This document shows, piece after piece, positions 52,959 through 63,761 of a stretch of DNA of 64,000 nucleotides. The translations under genes were made by a program, and so were the position numbers. Positions within the stretch are counted from its first letter, which is position 1; each line of letters opens with the position of its first letter. The notes beneath the pieces were generated by a model that saw only the letters and a list, made by a program, of their open reading frames with translations, was not told where the DNA came from and did not search any database. The stretch is from Favolaschia claudopus. Its lineage: Eukaryota; Basidiomycota; Agaricomycetes; Agaricales; Mycenaceae. The DNA is taken from contig JAWWNJ010000152.1 in NCBI GenBank assembly GCA_037176885.1, positions 62,001 through 126,000 on the forward strand, written 5' to 3'.

Positions 52959-55479
52959 AGACACGACTTTCTTGGGTCTGTTTCGCCTTAGCGAGATCCC
53001 TTGTAGACACTCATGAATGCGCATAAATAGCGAGTTTGCGATGCAGCCATTTGTCGGAAAAACATGGTTTTGCTTGTAACGGATTGAGCTGGCTTACGGC
53101 CTCGTGGAGCCTCGAGACGTCTTGCAACCGGTTTGAGGTGTGGATTGTAAGTTGTTCAAATCCGTTGTAACTTGCCTGGTTGAGACCTAGAGTAGCACAA
53201 TATGAAGCTCCAAGCATGGTACTATCCTGCCAAATAGGTCTGGATGACTCTGGATTTTCAATTTTTCTCTTCTCCCTTGTCAATTTGAATCTCCGGACCT
53301 TTCGGCATTTATTCTGATAGCAATTTCCTACAGATACACCGCTAATTGGCGGACACATGGCCGCCATCTGTGGTGGCCAGCTGGCGATGAGCTGGTATCC
53401 AGGTTTGATCGCTAATGGATCCATTGTGGAGCCACTCGGGAGCTGGCCGCCAGCTGCGGGCTCACCTGGCATTCATTCTTTCGTAAATTTGACACACATT
53501 GGAACGGATATATAGTAAATAAATTGTATTGAGCTCACATAACATACAATGATACATAAATGAATACTATAGCAACAATGACTGAAACCATACGTATACC
53601 TAGACTCGAACCAATCTCTCGCTGGCACTTTGACGGGGAGGAATTAGTGCCAGGTAATACCGAAAGTAAAGTGCTGGTCCGAGCCTAACGTATACCTTTG
53701 TGGCCCGTCCCCGACAGCAGAATAGCCTCACCATAGCACCCCAACACTACTATCATGGCGAAATTATCGCGGGACAGCTTCGAACACGCGTGGATGTGAA
53801 AGAAGACCTGGTAACCACGATTAACGAGGAACAATGAACGTCGAATGAGATATGCGCACCTGTCAACTCTCATATCCAGTCGCTGTAACCGGCAGCCTTG
53901 AGAAGTGACCAATAGTAATATGTAGTAGCGAGGTTGAAGCAAACGCTTGATGAGGATTTGATAGAGGTTGCAGCAAGGTCTTGAAGGAGTTTGTTCCTTG
54001 AACGTTGACCTTGAGTTACGCTTGTCACTTGAAGTGCCTTCCAGCATGGCCACTTGAAGACTTGAGCTCGCATGAGAGGCTTGTATTTGAATTGGCATTG
54101 AGGGATGTTTGAGGATTTGCACCAGAGGCTCGCATAATAACTTGATCGTAGACCACCTTTGCTGCATTCTCAAGAGGGTACTTGAGGTCGATTGTAGCCA
54201 GCAGCGAAACGCGACACGGAGGTTAGACAGCATACGAAGCGGTACGAGGGGGGTTTTAGAAAGAAGGCGAAGGCCACCGTGGGGCAGCATTGAAGGAGGA
54301 AACCAAGATTCGAGAGGGGGCGCTGGAGGGGGACATGGTGGAAGGAAAGAGAGAAACGAAGCGAAAAGGCCAAGTCAACGCACACGTGAGCTCAGCTGAG
54401 CTGTCAAAAGGTGCACGGACCTTTGATTTCTCACGCTAGCCAAATCGTGATCTGGGTGTCGATTTCAAGTCGATTCAGGCTTCGATAACCCTTACACTGA
54501 ATACTGCGGAGTGTATCGCAGCTCAGTAGTGTATTCCAGGAATTTCCGGCCATAGTCTGGTGCAGCTCTTGTTGCTTTGCTAAATTAAGACTCTCGGATG
54601 ATTCGGATCCAATCTGATCCAATACCTTAATCGGCAGCTGGACGCTCCAGTGGAAAATGCAGCTGTCAGCGATGTCGTGGCAAGCTGGTATCGAATGACG
54701 GCACAGCTGTCGCCAGGTGAGACTTTCATCTGCGGGCTACGTGGGGGCACTTTGGCGGTGTAGAGCTACAAATCTTACGATTTCATGCAAGTCCAATGTC
54801 AGGAAACATTCGCCGTTTCCTCGAGGTTTTTTGATCTGTGCTGTAAATGCATCAAAATCCCTTGATGAATGCCCGTTTTTCTTACTACCTCGTATCGCTA
54901 CGAAACTTGTAGGATCTGTAGCCCAAAGGCATATAAACAGATTGCGAAAAGTCCGGAGGTCTAAATTGAAAAGGGAGAAGAGAAAAATCGAAAATCCAGA
55001 CTCGTTGTGCAAATCACAGTTGCGGCGAAATCAATTTACTTACCAAATATGGAAATTCTCATCAATCCCCTTCTTTTCCTCCGAACATAACGGTTTTCTC
55101 AAGGGGCAAGGCCACCAAAATGCGGAGGGACTCAAGCCTGCATGTCTGGTGTAGAAAAATTTGGGTCTTTGTGTTGATTCTGCCGGGCCAGCCGGAGAGT
55201 TTGTTTAAAGAAGTTCAGCCAAACCTGGTCAGAAACATGACAGCCCAACACATTATATGATGGGCGCTTACGGCTGGTGCTGGACCCGGTACCGGGCGCT
55301 AAAATGGATGTAGATTCCAGTCTTTCTAATCAAATCTTGCAAAGTGAATTGGCCATAAGTAAGGAGGGTCGGAAGAAGGGTCGGAAAGACAACTTCAAGG
55401 AATTTAAACTTGAAGTTTGTGCCCCTTTCATTGTCTTTTGAATTAGTCTATCACGGCGGTGCTCGCGATAACTTAGGCT
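52959..55479. other. Repeat-bearing stretch without supported gene
   Basis: A purine-rich block (AAAAGGGAGAAGAGAAAAAT and flanks) occurs at 54930-55005 and inverted at 53245-53320. An 87-bp inverted-repeat element with 9-bp flanking repeats lies at 53602-53688. CTTGA-rich DNA at 53880-54130 yields a 201-codon frame (53685-54290) that looks like non-coding sequence. Confidence 0.4.
53602..53688. repeat. Small inverted-repeat element, possible MITE
   Basis: The ends AGACTCGAACCA and the inverse of AGGCTCGGACCA are bounded by CGTATACCT on the left (53593-53601) and right (53689-53697). A 9-bp duplication would suggest a Mutator-type insertion. The right end includes two extra bases (AA), so this is tentative. 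Confidence 0.4.
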
Positions 55480-58398
55480 CTACGTATTCCAACACGCCAC
55501 TGTGACTAGGTTCATAGGGATTTCACTCGGGCCGCTATTGGCTACGCCAGCAAAGAAGGCATCGTCAATATCAATGAGCTCGACTTCGGGTTCTTCCTCA
55601 ATGATTTGTGGAAGGTCGGCGACTTGGAGGGGAGGGGATTCTGGCTCGGCCGGCTGAGGCAGCGGTTCGGGTTTCCGGAGCTGCTGAGGGCCATCTGACT
55701 TTTGTAGAAGGTTTCGGTTTCGATCTGCTGGTTTTCTGACACGTTCTCCTCGTCGGAGCATGGGCTCGTCAGGCTTTGGCAGAGCTGGTACTGGTACCGG
55801 TGGCGCGACAACGGTGGGTAGTGGACGTGGTGACGCAATGGGATTTTTCCTGCGGGCAATGTGCTCAGAGATGGAGGTAGGGTTTACTGGGACAGGAATG
55901 CGAGAGGGTGTTTCGCGTTTTACTGTGCTGATAGTCTCTGTGTCTGTCTCCCCCCCTTGCCGAATGGAAAAAGTCTCTGGTGCTCCCACTGGCTCGACAT
56001 CGTCAATCACGCTCCCACTGTCTGAAGGCTCCCTCTCCTGTTCAGGACGGAACAAGAACTCCCACTGAGTTTGGGGCGCAGGGTCCTGAAGGATAGAGGT
56101 GTCTGTTTCCCCTGTCTCATCGAAGCGGACATGTCGGCTGTGAAAGATAGCCTTGGTCTCTACATCCAGGAGGCGATACGCCTTTTTCCCATCCCCCACA
56201 TCACCATTACCATAGCCGAGCATGATGCACCGGCGGCCACGGTTTGAGAACTTCCCGACGCGCTTGTCCTTTGGTATCAATGCGTATTCCGTGCAGCCAA
56301 ACGGTCGGAACTGAATGGGGTCAACCTTTCGCTTGAACAGAGTCTCATATGGTGGTACACCGTTGTTGGAGGAGTATGGCCGGCGTCCGAGAACGTAGGA
56401 GGCACAGCTCATGGCTTCCTTCCAGAAGTTTTGTGGGAGGCCTGAATCGATGAGCATGGTGAGGGCGGTGGAAACGAGCGTCTGATTTGCTCGTTGAGCT
56501 ACACCATTCTGCTCGGGTGTGTCTGCGGCCGTTGTGTGATGGATGATTCCGCTGGCTTTCAATTCTGCCTCCAGTTCGTTGGAGGTGAACTCCCCCCCGT
56601 TGTCAGTGCGCCAGAAGTCAATGAAGTTTTCGGAGAATATGATCTCCTCGATCTCCTCCTCAAAGAAGGCTTGCACATCCGCCTTCCACTGTTTGAAGGC
56701 AGCGTGCACGTCGCTCTTCTTCTTGAGGTAGAGTACCCAATCAAAACCACTGTGATCGTCAAGGAATGTAATCCAGTAACGATACCCGTCTCGAGACTGT
56801 GGGCTGACCGGTCCACCGACGTCGCTATGTATGATTTGTAGTGGGCGTGTTGCCCGCTGACGTCCCTCAGTTGGGAACGGCTGCTTGCGCATCTTTCCCT
56901 GAGCACAGGCATGGCAGAATTTAGGGGTACCAGTGGTGCGCTCTACACCCTTTAGGTGTCCCTTCCTGACCATACGCTCGAGGCTGTCTATCCCCACATG
57001 TGCCATGCGGCGGTGGAGGAGGTTAATGTCAACGGCAGCAAGCGCACATTCCTCCTGGACCACCGGCTCCGCAGTCAAATGATATAGCCCTTGGTCATGG
57101 TTGACCTCAAGAACGACATCACCATTGCGGTCGAGGACGTGACCGCCTGTCCGCCCAAAGATCGAAGTCAGGTTACCCTGTTGAGCTAGCTTCTGGACGG
57201 AGATGAGGGAGATCTGGAATGAGGGAATGTATAGGACGTTTGAGAGTGTGAGGAGCGTCTGTTTGCCTCTGACAGTGCTGAGGAGCTGGATTTCCCCAAT
57301 TCCCGTTGCATCAGCGAATGAGTCATCCCCAAAACGTACTTTTCTTGGGGGGTCAAGCTGCTGGAAACTCTTAGCTATGAACCACTCCAGGACTGGTACC
57401 ATGTGTGTTGACGCGCCGGTGTCAAGGACTCTCGCGTAGACGAGGGCAGGTGTCGTTTCACTCGCAGCATAAGCTCCAATGCGTTTTGCAAGGTCCTTCG
57501 ATACAGAGTTTCCAAACGCAGTAACATAATGTCCGCTCTCTTCGCCTCCTGCATTCAATGCCTTCGCCCCATCCTCCTCCGCCTTCTTTTTGAGGTCGCG
57601 GCAGTCCTTGGTGTCATGATAGCAAAGGCCGTGGACTTGGCACTTCTTCGTCGGGCCACCGGTTTTCTTCCCTTTGTAGTTCGTCGACGGAGACGGAGCT
57701 GCAGCTGCAGCTGCAAGCGCAGACTCCTGCGGGCCAGTGATGATGGGGTTTCCCAACTCGGCTCTGATGCGCTGCTCAGCTTCGGAGAACTTGAGCTTTC
57801 CGCCCTGGGGAACACTGTTGACGGTCTGGGAGACGAACAGTCTCCACCCGGTTGTGTCCGGCAGTGATTTGAGCAGGATCCATGCCATGAACTCATCGTC
57901 GACCGGCCGGGACATACTTGTCAGAGTCAGGCTGCCCGATCGAAGTTTGGTGAGGTGGTCGTCGAGCTTGGTGGAAGGGTCCCACTTGGCCTCTAGCAGT
58001 TGGACCAGGGTGAAGAAAGCAGTGGCACCAACGGTGACCTTCTCGTACTCCTTGACAATGGCGTCCCAGGTTTCCTTTGCGCCAGTGAGATGAGCGACGG
58101 ATATGAGAATGGGGTTGGAGATGAACTTGTGGATGATACCACGAGCTCGGGCATCGCGTACGCGGAAAGAGTCGCGGATGGCGCTAGTGGAAGTGGTTAC
58201 GACACCATAGATGGCAGAGACAGTGCTGGCAGATGCAGCCGCAGTTTCTGCGGCCGCCTGAGTCGCCGCGTTGTCCTCCCCAGAGATGATAAGGCCAACC
58301 TTCTCTCGGGCAAACTCTCCCTCCATTCGAATCTTCCAGATTGGATAGTTTTCTGCCCCGACCAGCACCGGAGTGGTGGGTTCGGATGTAGTCGCCAT
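55480..58398 (-). CDS. Ty1/copia gag-protease-integrase, 972 codons, lacking RT
   Basis: A single uninterrupted frame. Residues 1-250 are a UBN2-type gag (AKETWDAIVKEYEKVTVGAT at about 107). A knuckle CQVHGLCYHDTKDC is at about 252. The protease motif LDTGASTHM is at about 324. Pre-integrase HRRMAHVG with CHACAQGK is at about 461-500. The integrase core has Asp in IIHSDVGGP (about 524), Asp in WRTDNGGEFTS (about 597) and Glu in DTPEQNGVAQ (about 631). A Pro-rich linker closes at DDAFFAGVANSG, where copia proteins normally enter RT. The frame then stops, and no RT follows in the next 2 kb, so the element is 3'-truncated. No 5' LTR is found; a family 1 MITE lies 160 bp upstream. The open frame suggests recent arrival or selection, but it cannot replicate alone. 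Confidence 0.93.
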   Translation of the reverse strand: MATTSEPTTPVLVGAENYPIWKIRMEGEFAREKVGLIISGEDNAATQAAAETAAASASTVSAIYGVVTTSTSAIRDSFRVRDARARGIIHKFISNPILISVAHLTGAKETWDAIVKEYEKVTVGATAFFTLVQLLEAKWDPSTKLDDHLTKLRSGSLTLTSMSRPVDDEFMAWILLKSLPDTTGWRLFVSQTVNSVPQGGKLKFSEAEQRIRAELGNPIITGPQESALAAAAAAPSPSTNYKGKKTGGPTKKCQVHGLCYHDTKDCRDLKKKAEEDGAKALNAGGEESGHYVTAFGNSVSKDLAKRIGAYAASETTPALVYARVLDTGASTHMVPVLEWFIAKSFQQLDPPRKVRFGDDSFADATGIGEIQLLSTVRGKQTLLTLSNVLYIPSFQISLISVQKLAQQGNLTSIFGRTGGHVLDRNGDVVLEVNHDQGLYHLTAEPVVQEECALAAVDINLLHRRMAHVGIDSLERMVRKGHLKGVERTTGTPKFCHACAQGKMRKQPFPTEGRQRATRPLQIIHSDVGGPVSPQSRDGYRYWITFLDDHSGFDWVLYLKKKSDVHAAFKQWKADVQAFFEEEIEEIIFSENFIDFWRTDNGGEFTSNELEAELKASGIIHHTTAADTPEQNGVAQRANQTLVSTALTMLIDSGLPQNFWKEAMSCASYVLGRRPYSSNNGVPPYETLFKRKVDPIQFRPFGCTEYALIPKDKRVGKFSNRGRRCIMLGYGNGDVGDGKKAYRLLDVETKAIFHSRHVRFDETGETDTSILQDPAPQTQWEFLFRPEQEREPSDSGSVIDDVEPVGAPETFSIRQGGETDTETISTVKRETPSRIPVPVNPTSISEHIARRKNPIASPRPLPTVVAPPVPVPALPKPDEPMLRRGERVRKPADRNRNLLQKSDGPQQLRKPEPLPQPAEPESPPLQVADLPQIIEEEPEVELIDIDDAFFAGVANSGPSEIPMNLVTVACWNT

Positions 58399-58557
58399 GT
58401 CTGGCGGATGACGTGGCCTGGAGTTGCGAGCGTTTGCAGACTCCTGTGGCTAGTTGGTTTTGCTGTTGAGCTGTATAGCGTCCGGCTAGCGTTGCGCAGT
58501 AACACGCGCCAAAGTTATTGGGCTTTCCCTGTGCTGATTTTCTATGTTTGTTTATTA

Positions 58558-59006
58558 GAGAGTTTGCGGTGAGCCGCCAGAAGCCACCTGGTGGCTCCAA
58601 CGGCATGCGGATTGGAGCGGCTACGTCATGTGGCGGCTCGTTCAGCGGCTCGTCGCGCGCGGTCCTTAGCACGATTTCGAGGTTGGGTACCTTGTATATT
58701 TGACTATACCTTCAGCCAATGAGAGTTCGTTGTCCAAAGGTGCATAATTGTTTTGAATTGAAGCAATTTCCAGCGTCAACCGAAGTCTTCGGCTCAAATG
58801 TGCGATGGCGTCAGATTTTCGGGTCGGATTTTGTTCGTGTGTGTATGGCTCAAGATATAGATGACTAAGGACTAAGAATAGACTTGCAAAACCAAATTTA
58901 AACCAGTCTTACCAGCCGCCAAACGAGCCGCCAGACAGCATAGCCGCTCCAATCCGCATGCCATTAGAGCCGCCAGGTGGCTTCTGGCGGCTCACCGCAA
59001 ACTCTC
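58558..59006 (-). mobile_element. MITE family 1, copy C (449 bp)
   Basis: Same length as copy A and nearly identical in inverse orientation, with ends GAGAGTTTGCGGTGAGCCGC and TA flanks (58556-58557 and 59007-59008). High identity over 32 kb distance suggests recent activity. Confidence 0.93.
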
Positions 59007-60208
59007 TATTTATGTGTCAAATCAACAATTTCTTGCTCTGTTTTAGTACCCTCATTGAAGGATGAGGATAGCCCAGCAAAATCTGAGTTCTCAGGTACAA
59101 AGTCATGAGATAGTAAACATATTTTTGAGGTACTCACCCACCTGAAATCCTGGTGAGTGTGTTCTAAAAAAGGCAAACACCGCCAAATTAATGCTATTTT
59201 GAAGATTAATTTATTCAGCCACTGTGTGATACCTTACCCCAGATTTATATCATAAAAGTTGTAACAAACACCCTATAAATGAACCCTTCATCGCTCAAAG
59301 TTCCTTGACCATCGTAATTTCTGGGAAAAAACCCCGAATTCGGTTACTTTTGGTAACTGCGAGTACAAACATGATAATTCGACATCTTTGTATGTCACGC
59401 AGTCCTCAGGGAAACCACCCGACCGTTATGCGTTACCGTTGAAACGAAACAGGGCGAGCGTTACGCGTTACGTTTCACCCATACAAAGTGCTACAGTACC
59501 CGGTATCACCATAAAAGGCACATCACCCATTTTTTTTAGAATACCAGTCTCAGCCGAATTAACCGCTGCCGTGAGAGGAGGGTGTTATCCTCATACACCG
59601 ACCGTCATCCACGCACACCTTCCCACCATCCCTCGACCTGCTGAACGATGGAATGAGGGCATGAAGCCCCTGGACAACAGAGCTATCATCCTATCGTGCT
59701 TCGAGGCATTCAAGCAGTTCGTGAACTGAGTACTTTTGTTGGTGAGCATGGCAACCGTGGTCGTAAACAGAAGTACTCAAAGCTTTCAGTGGGGTTTTGC
59801 CGGTCCCGCCAGGACGCTGTTTGTTCTGTTCGTCTCCATGTTTTCTTTTTCTGGCCGGTCGCGACGGTTTCCGATCGTTGCGCTGGGCGACCAGATAGGG
59901 AAAAAGACGAAGAAAGCAATCGAAAGAGGGGAGAAAGGGAGAAATTCAATAAAGACCTGCGCACTTTTTGAATCTGTGTAACTCTGTAACTTCGTCACGG
60001 ATATTCTTCATTTTCTGTACAAATTCCTTCACAGAGTTCGACTTTGATTCCATCTTTCCCTCGATACTACGATAGAGAGCGTGGGATCCCGGCAGATCCC
60101 GGCACCTTACTTAAGCACGTTATGTAACGCTTCCCACGGCCAAATCCCCAGTTGCGCAGAAAAATTTCATGGTCTTTTCGGCCTGCAGAGGGGCTGACCT
60201 ACAGAGAC
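59007..60208. other. No supported gene
   Basis: Open frames of 70 to 113 codons (for example 59388-59729 and 59696-59971) show no known domain. Fragments resembling the end of the element at 34691 (CGGTTACTTTTGG) occur near 59341. Confidence 0.35.
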
Positions 60209-61080
60209 CTACAGACTCAGAAGACATTCTCGAAGCTGTCGTGACCCGCTCGAGCTTCGAGCGGGTTGCGAGACTTCCACGAATTGATCTGCACTAAGGT
60301 CAGCATCTAAACGATGTCGGGCAGCCGTGGCGCCGGTATGTATAGTCGCGACAGGGGACGTGGAGTCGAGGTGTTTGATGAGTTCCAGCGCCCGAAGACG
60401 GAGGGATTCCGCTACGCGTTTTCTAGCAGGACAAGAAAAGACATCAGAGCGATGTTCTTCGCCACAGTTAACACATTTAGGTTTGAGATAGCACACCGCG
60501 CCATGCGCATTATTTCCGCATCCTCCACACTTAACCTCCTTAACGGTGCACCTGGCCTTGACATGCACGAATTTGAAACACCCCCAGCACTGGATGAGGC
60601 GAAGGTGAGGAAACCCGCGAGATACCGTTGGCGCGCAGCCTACAACCCGCAGGCGCGAATACGAAACAGCTAGGTCGACTTTCCGTCTTGATTAGAGCCG
60701 AATAAATAGGGATCCTGCTGTACGAGGCTTGCGACCCGCTGCAATTGACGCCGAGATTTGGGCTTCACTTGGTGGAGGGTTGACCCACGTCGGAGTTCCT
60801 ACAATAGGGATAGCGCTCCACGAGTTCGTCTGACAGGACCTTGAGATCCGGAGCCGCCGCGAATGGGATACCGTCGACCTGGATGTGCGAGTAGGCAGCA
60901 GGCGGGACAACACGCGCTCCGGGGAAGAGAGTCGGTCCCCACGTTGCCCAAGTTTCGACCAGAGATGATACATACCGACGCCTTGTCCTCCGGGACCAAG
61001 AATAAACCACCATCTTTGTAACGCGGCATGACATCCAGCTTCTCCAACGTTGTCGCGCTCCTAGCAGGGTTATGCACACA
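60209..61080 (-). pseudogene. LINE ORF1 (gag-like, CCHC knuckles), decayed
   Basis: Minus-strand blocks in order are TWGPTLFPGARVVPPAAYSH and VDGIPFAAAPDLKVLSDELV (about 60900), WVNPPPSEAQISASIAAGRK (about 60750), then CWGCFKFVHVKARC and CGGCGNNAHGAVC knuckles and KCVNCGEEHRSDVFSCPARK (about 60450). This arrangement is the ORF1 of fungal LINEs, an RNA-binding protein. At least two frame changes separate the blocks, and no ORF2 follows on this strand. The LINE ORF2 at 36885 is on the other strand, and whether the two belong to one family is unknown. Confidence 0.78.
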
Positions 61081-61519
61081 GAATGAGTCTTGAGATCTCC
61101 AGAAATTAGTAGTGTATGTGTGGTACAAAATGGCTAATAGTAAGTAAGCCACGCAGACTCCAGTGGCAAACGAGAAAAATAGAATACGCCACAGCGAAAT
61201 TTAGCGAAAAATTAGCGTCCTTTCCTTTTGAAGACACACCCCCACACCGCACGGCAGGGAATTGTGACCCGCGCCTGAGAAGGAACAAAACCAGAGAACG
61301 AAACTGTGATCACGGTGGAAGTAGAGAAGAGACACGAGAACAATAAGTTATCTAATCGGAATCCGTGCTACAAATGCATATAGATCGAAAGCGACTAGAA
61401 ATGCCTTCCAAACGCGCCTACACACGAGGCATTCTCTCCAGAATCGCGTCCCAAGACGGCGATGACGATGACGAGCAAGGTGGATGTCGGCCAAAATGAA
61501 GTCAGGATTTCGGCGATAA
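61081..61519. other. No supported gene
   Basis: Nothing recognised. It may include the LINE 5' region. Confidence 0.35.
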
Positions 61520-61929
61520 GAGCCTGTTCGGATGCACAATGAATTAAATCCTATTGCTATTGTATTGCCTTTTACAGTAATTTTATTGTCCGCACTTGTC
61601 CGCGGAATTGTCTGGAATTGTCGTGACGGAACTCATCACCTGTGACCCGACCTGTGATTTGATGCGTAGTTCCCGCCGACTTCAAGCGCGTTGGCCGAGT
61701 TCTGGGTCTGTCGGTGGCGCGTAAAATCTGGCAGACTTTGTATTGTTCACTTCACTGATGCCTCTGTTTCTAAGACTCGTCCATGTAGCAAGAATGTCCA
61801 CCCACGCGCCGAGCAGTTCGGCATCAAGTGATGAGTGACAGTATCCATCACGACAATTCTCAACAATTCGATTGCTGTAAAAGGAAGAACAATAGCAATA
61901 GGATTCCTATTGTGCATCCGAACAGGCTC
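61520..61929. mobile_element. PIF/Harbinger-like MITE, 410 bp
   Basis: The ends are GAGCCTGTTCGGATGCACAA and its exact inverse, with TAA on both sides (61517-61519 and 61930-61932). A 3-bp TWA duplication with such GC-rich tips is typical of PIF/Harbinger (Tourist-like). No coding frame is present. Confidence 0.88.
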
Positions 61930-61932
61930 TAA

Positions 61933-62700
61933 AAGATAGTCGTTTTGAAGCCCGGATTACGGCGAGTCCTCCGATACCAAAATCATGCTATTTGTCGTCG
62001 AAACGAGAGAGATACGAAGGAGAGAAGAAGACGTGTTTTTGTGCTTTCTTTACATGTGATGCGACGTGGTGTCATTACATCTGCAAACTGCTGTAATTGC
62101 GGAAATCCAGTTTTCTTGTTGGAATAGAGAGTGGTTAGGACCCGGAAAAACTCCTTTCATTACATTAGTCATACAAAGGATTCAGAATGGCCTCAGTTAT
62201 GGACTGAAAACAACCGAAAGAATACTCACACAGACATTTGGGAAGGTGGATCTTACTGTTTCAATGCTTCTTTTCGGCATCGCTGCTTCAGATATTGAGG
62301 ATGGGCATCCAATGAACAATATACGCCCATAAAAATGATAGTTTACGCTTTGCAGTCAGCCGTGCTGCACACATTGTGTTGATTACCATCAAAATCTGAC
62401 TTACTAGTATCATTCTCTTTGCCATTTACCGTGCCTCCATCATGGTTTTCTAGCAAACCCTTGAGTCTTATGAAGGCAAACTATACTCAAGACCATGAAC
62501 ATTCAGATCTGCAAAGGAAATTCTACAAAATTCCCACAAAATAATCAAGTTTCCGGTCACTTCTGGGCATGACGAGTACTCGAGTAGTACAGTGGCAACA
62601 TACATTGAAATAAGGAAAGAAAACCCCCGGGGTTTGGCCCCACAAGCTGTGCGCGAGACAGCCCTACCGGAGGCAGGGTACTAAAGCTTGTACTAGAAAA
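61933..62700. other. No supported gene
   Basis: One 88-codon frame (62066-62332) is unrecognised. A short match to the end of the TIR element at 34691 lies near 62555. Confidence 0.35.
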
Positions 62701-62801
62701 GAAAACCAGGCCATGAGTCGCGTGACTTTTGACAGGATATCACGGGTTGTTGTCGAGATGTTGAGTTCGTTTCCGAGGCGCGCGGCCCCTCTTATCGTGA
62801 C

Positions 62802-63164
62802 ATGGGACACTCGCGTGAGACGCCGAGTGAATATTTCATTCGCAAAGTGGACCTTATCAACATGGTCTATACTATGGACGATTCAGAAATCATGTTGGAA
62901 GTCATGGACGGCGGACCTTCAACTTGGAATACAGTACCATCCTTACAACTCAGAGGTATCGCACTGTCGTGGAATTCCAAGCCGCTATTCGCTACCACGA
63001 AGACGCTTGGGTCGATGTCGAGCTCAGAGGGTCAGAAGAGGTCGGGGGCAAGCGTAGTCAAGAGCGTCGACGGATCTAGAGACTTGGTCCAGTTCAAAAG
63101 ATGTGACGGAAGCGAGGGGGAGTCGAGTTCCGGCACAAGTATATCAAACAAAAAACTGGTGTAA
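62802..63164 (+). pseudogene. Retrotransposon gag-like fragment
   Basis: The frame MGHSRETPSEYFIRKVDLIN followed by VYTMDDSEIMLEVMDGGPST resembles the gag segment of fungal LTR elements (RETPxxYFxRKxxLxxxVYT...ExMxGAPSxW). It is short, lacks the knuckle and the rest of pol, and its upstream part is in another frame (62713 onward). The MULE-like element at 63211 sits just behind it. Confidence 0.45.
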
Positions 63165-63335
63165 GTACTAAATTGACCGAGGGAAAAGCTACTACGACAA
63201 GAACTAAACTGGAATTCGAACTGACACCGGAAAGTGTGACGTCACGAGTGACCATCATCACACTTTCCGGGTCGGCTTTAATCGGCCTTCCCCACCACAT
63301 GTCGGCCCTATGTTTTGAATGCCTGCCGCAAGATA

Positions 63336-63449
63336 GCGCCGCGCAGCGGGCCTCGCGGCGAGCGGTTGCGCCACGCAGTGGGCCATAGCGGCGAGCGAAG
63401 CACCACGCAGTGGGCCCCGCGGCGAGCGGAAGCCCCGCGCAGCGGTCGG
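63336..63449 (+). repeat. Minisatellite of about 32-bp units (3.5 copies)
   Basis: Units contain CACGCAGTGGGCC and GCGGCGAGCG. Variants differ mainly at CpG (CGCAGCGGG against CGCAGTGGG). It lies within the MULE-like element. Confidence 0.85.
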
Positions 63450-63603
63450 GGTCTGGGGTGGAAAACCCCAGCCGTCCGGGCCGGCGCCCGCAAATGTTCA
63501 TCCTATTTGAAGCAAAAATTCGTTTATCTAAACTTGTGCACTCATAGGGTTCAAGTAGAATTTTATTGTTACATAAAAAAAAATCGAAATTTAGACAAAA
63601 AAA

Positions 63604-63680
63604 GGCCCCGCGCCAGCGGAAAAGGCAGCGCCAGCGAACGGGCCAGCGCCAGCGGAAAGGCCAGCGCCAGCGAAAAGGAG
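63604..63680 (+). repeat. Minisatellite of about 17-bp units (4 copies)
   Basis: Units of the form GCGCCAGCG(A/G)AAAGGCCA. Second array inside the MULE-like element. Confidence 0.85.
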
Positions 63681-63761
63681 GGGGTGTGGGGGATCCAATC
63701 CCCCACGTTCACGGAAAGCGTGACATGTGACGTCACACTTTCCGGTGTCGGTTCGGCCTCC

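Larger units (their letters stand above)
63211..63761. mobile_element. Mutator-like (MULE) non-autonomous element, 551 bp
   Basis: The ends GGAATTCGAACTGACACCGG and the inverse of GGAGGCCGAACCGACACCGG extend into AAAGTGTGACGTCAC arms. A perfect 9-bp duplication AACTAAACT flanks it (63202-63210 and 63762-63770). A 9-bp duplication is diagnostic of Mutator-type insertion. The interior holds two minisatellites, at 63336-63449 and 63604-63680. Confidence 0.88.

Noticed and set aside
53598..53640. B-box-like GGTTCGAGTCT on the minus strand
   Set aside because: The five bases on either side do not pair as a T stem, so no tRNA or clear SINE.
53685..54290. 201-codon minus-strand frame
   Set aside because: It lies in CTTGA-rich repeated DNA, has a biased composition and matches no family.
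63336..63680. CRISPR-like regular repeats
   Set aside because: The units are tandem minisatellites without unique spacers, inside a eukaryotic transposon.
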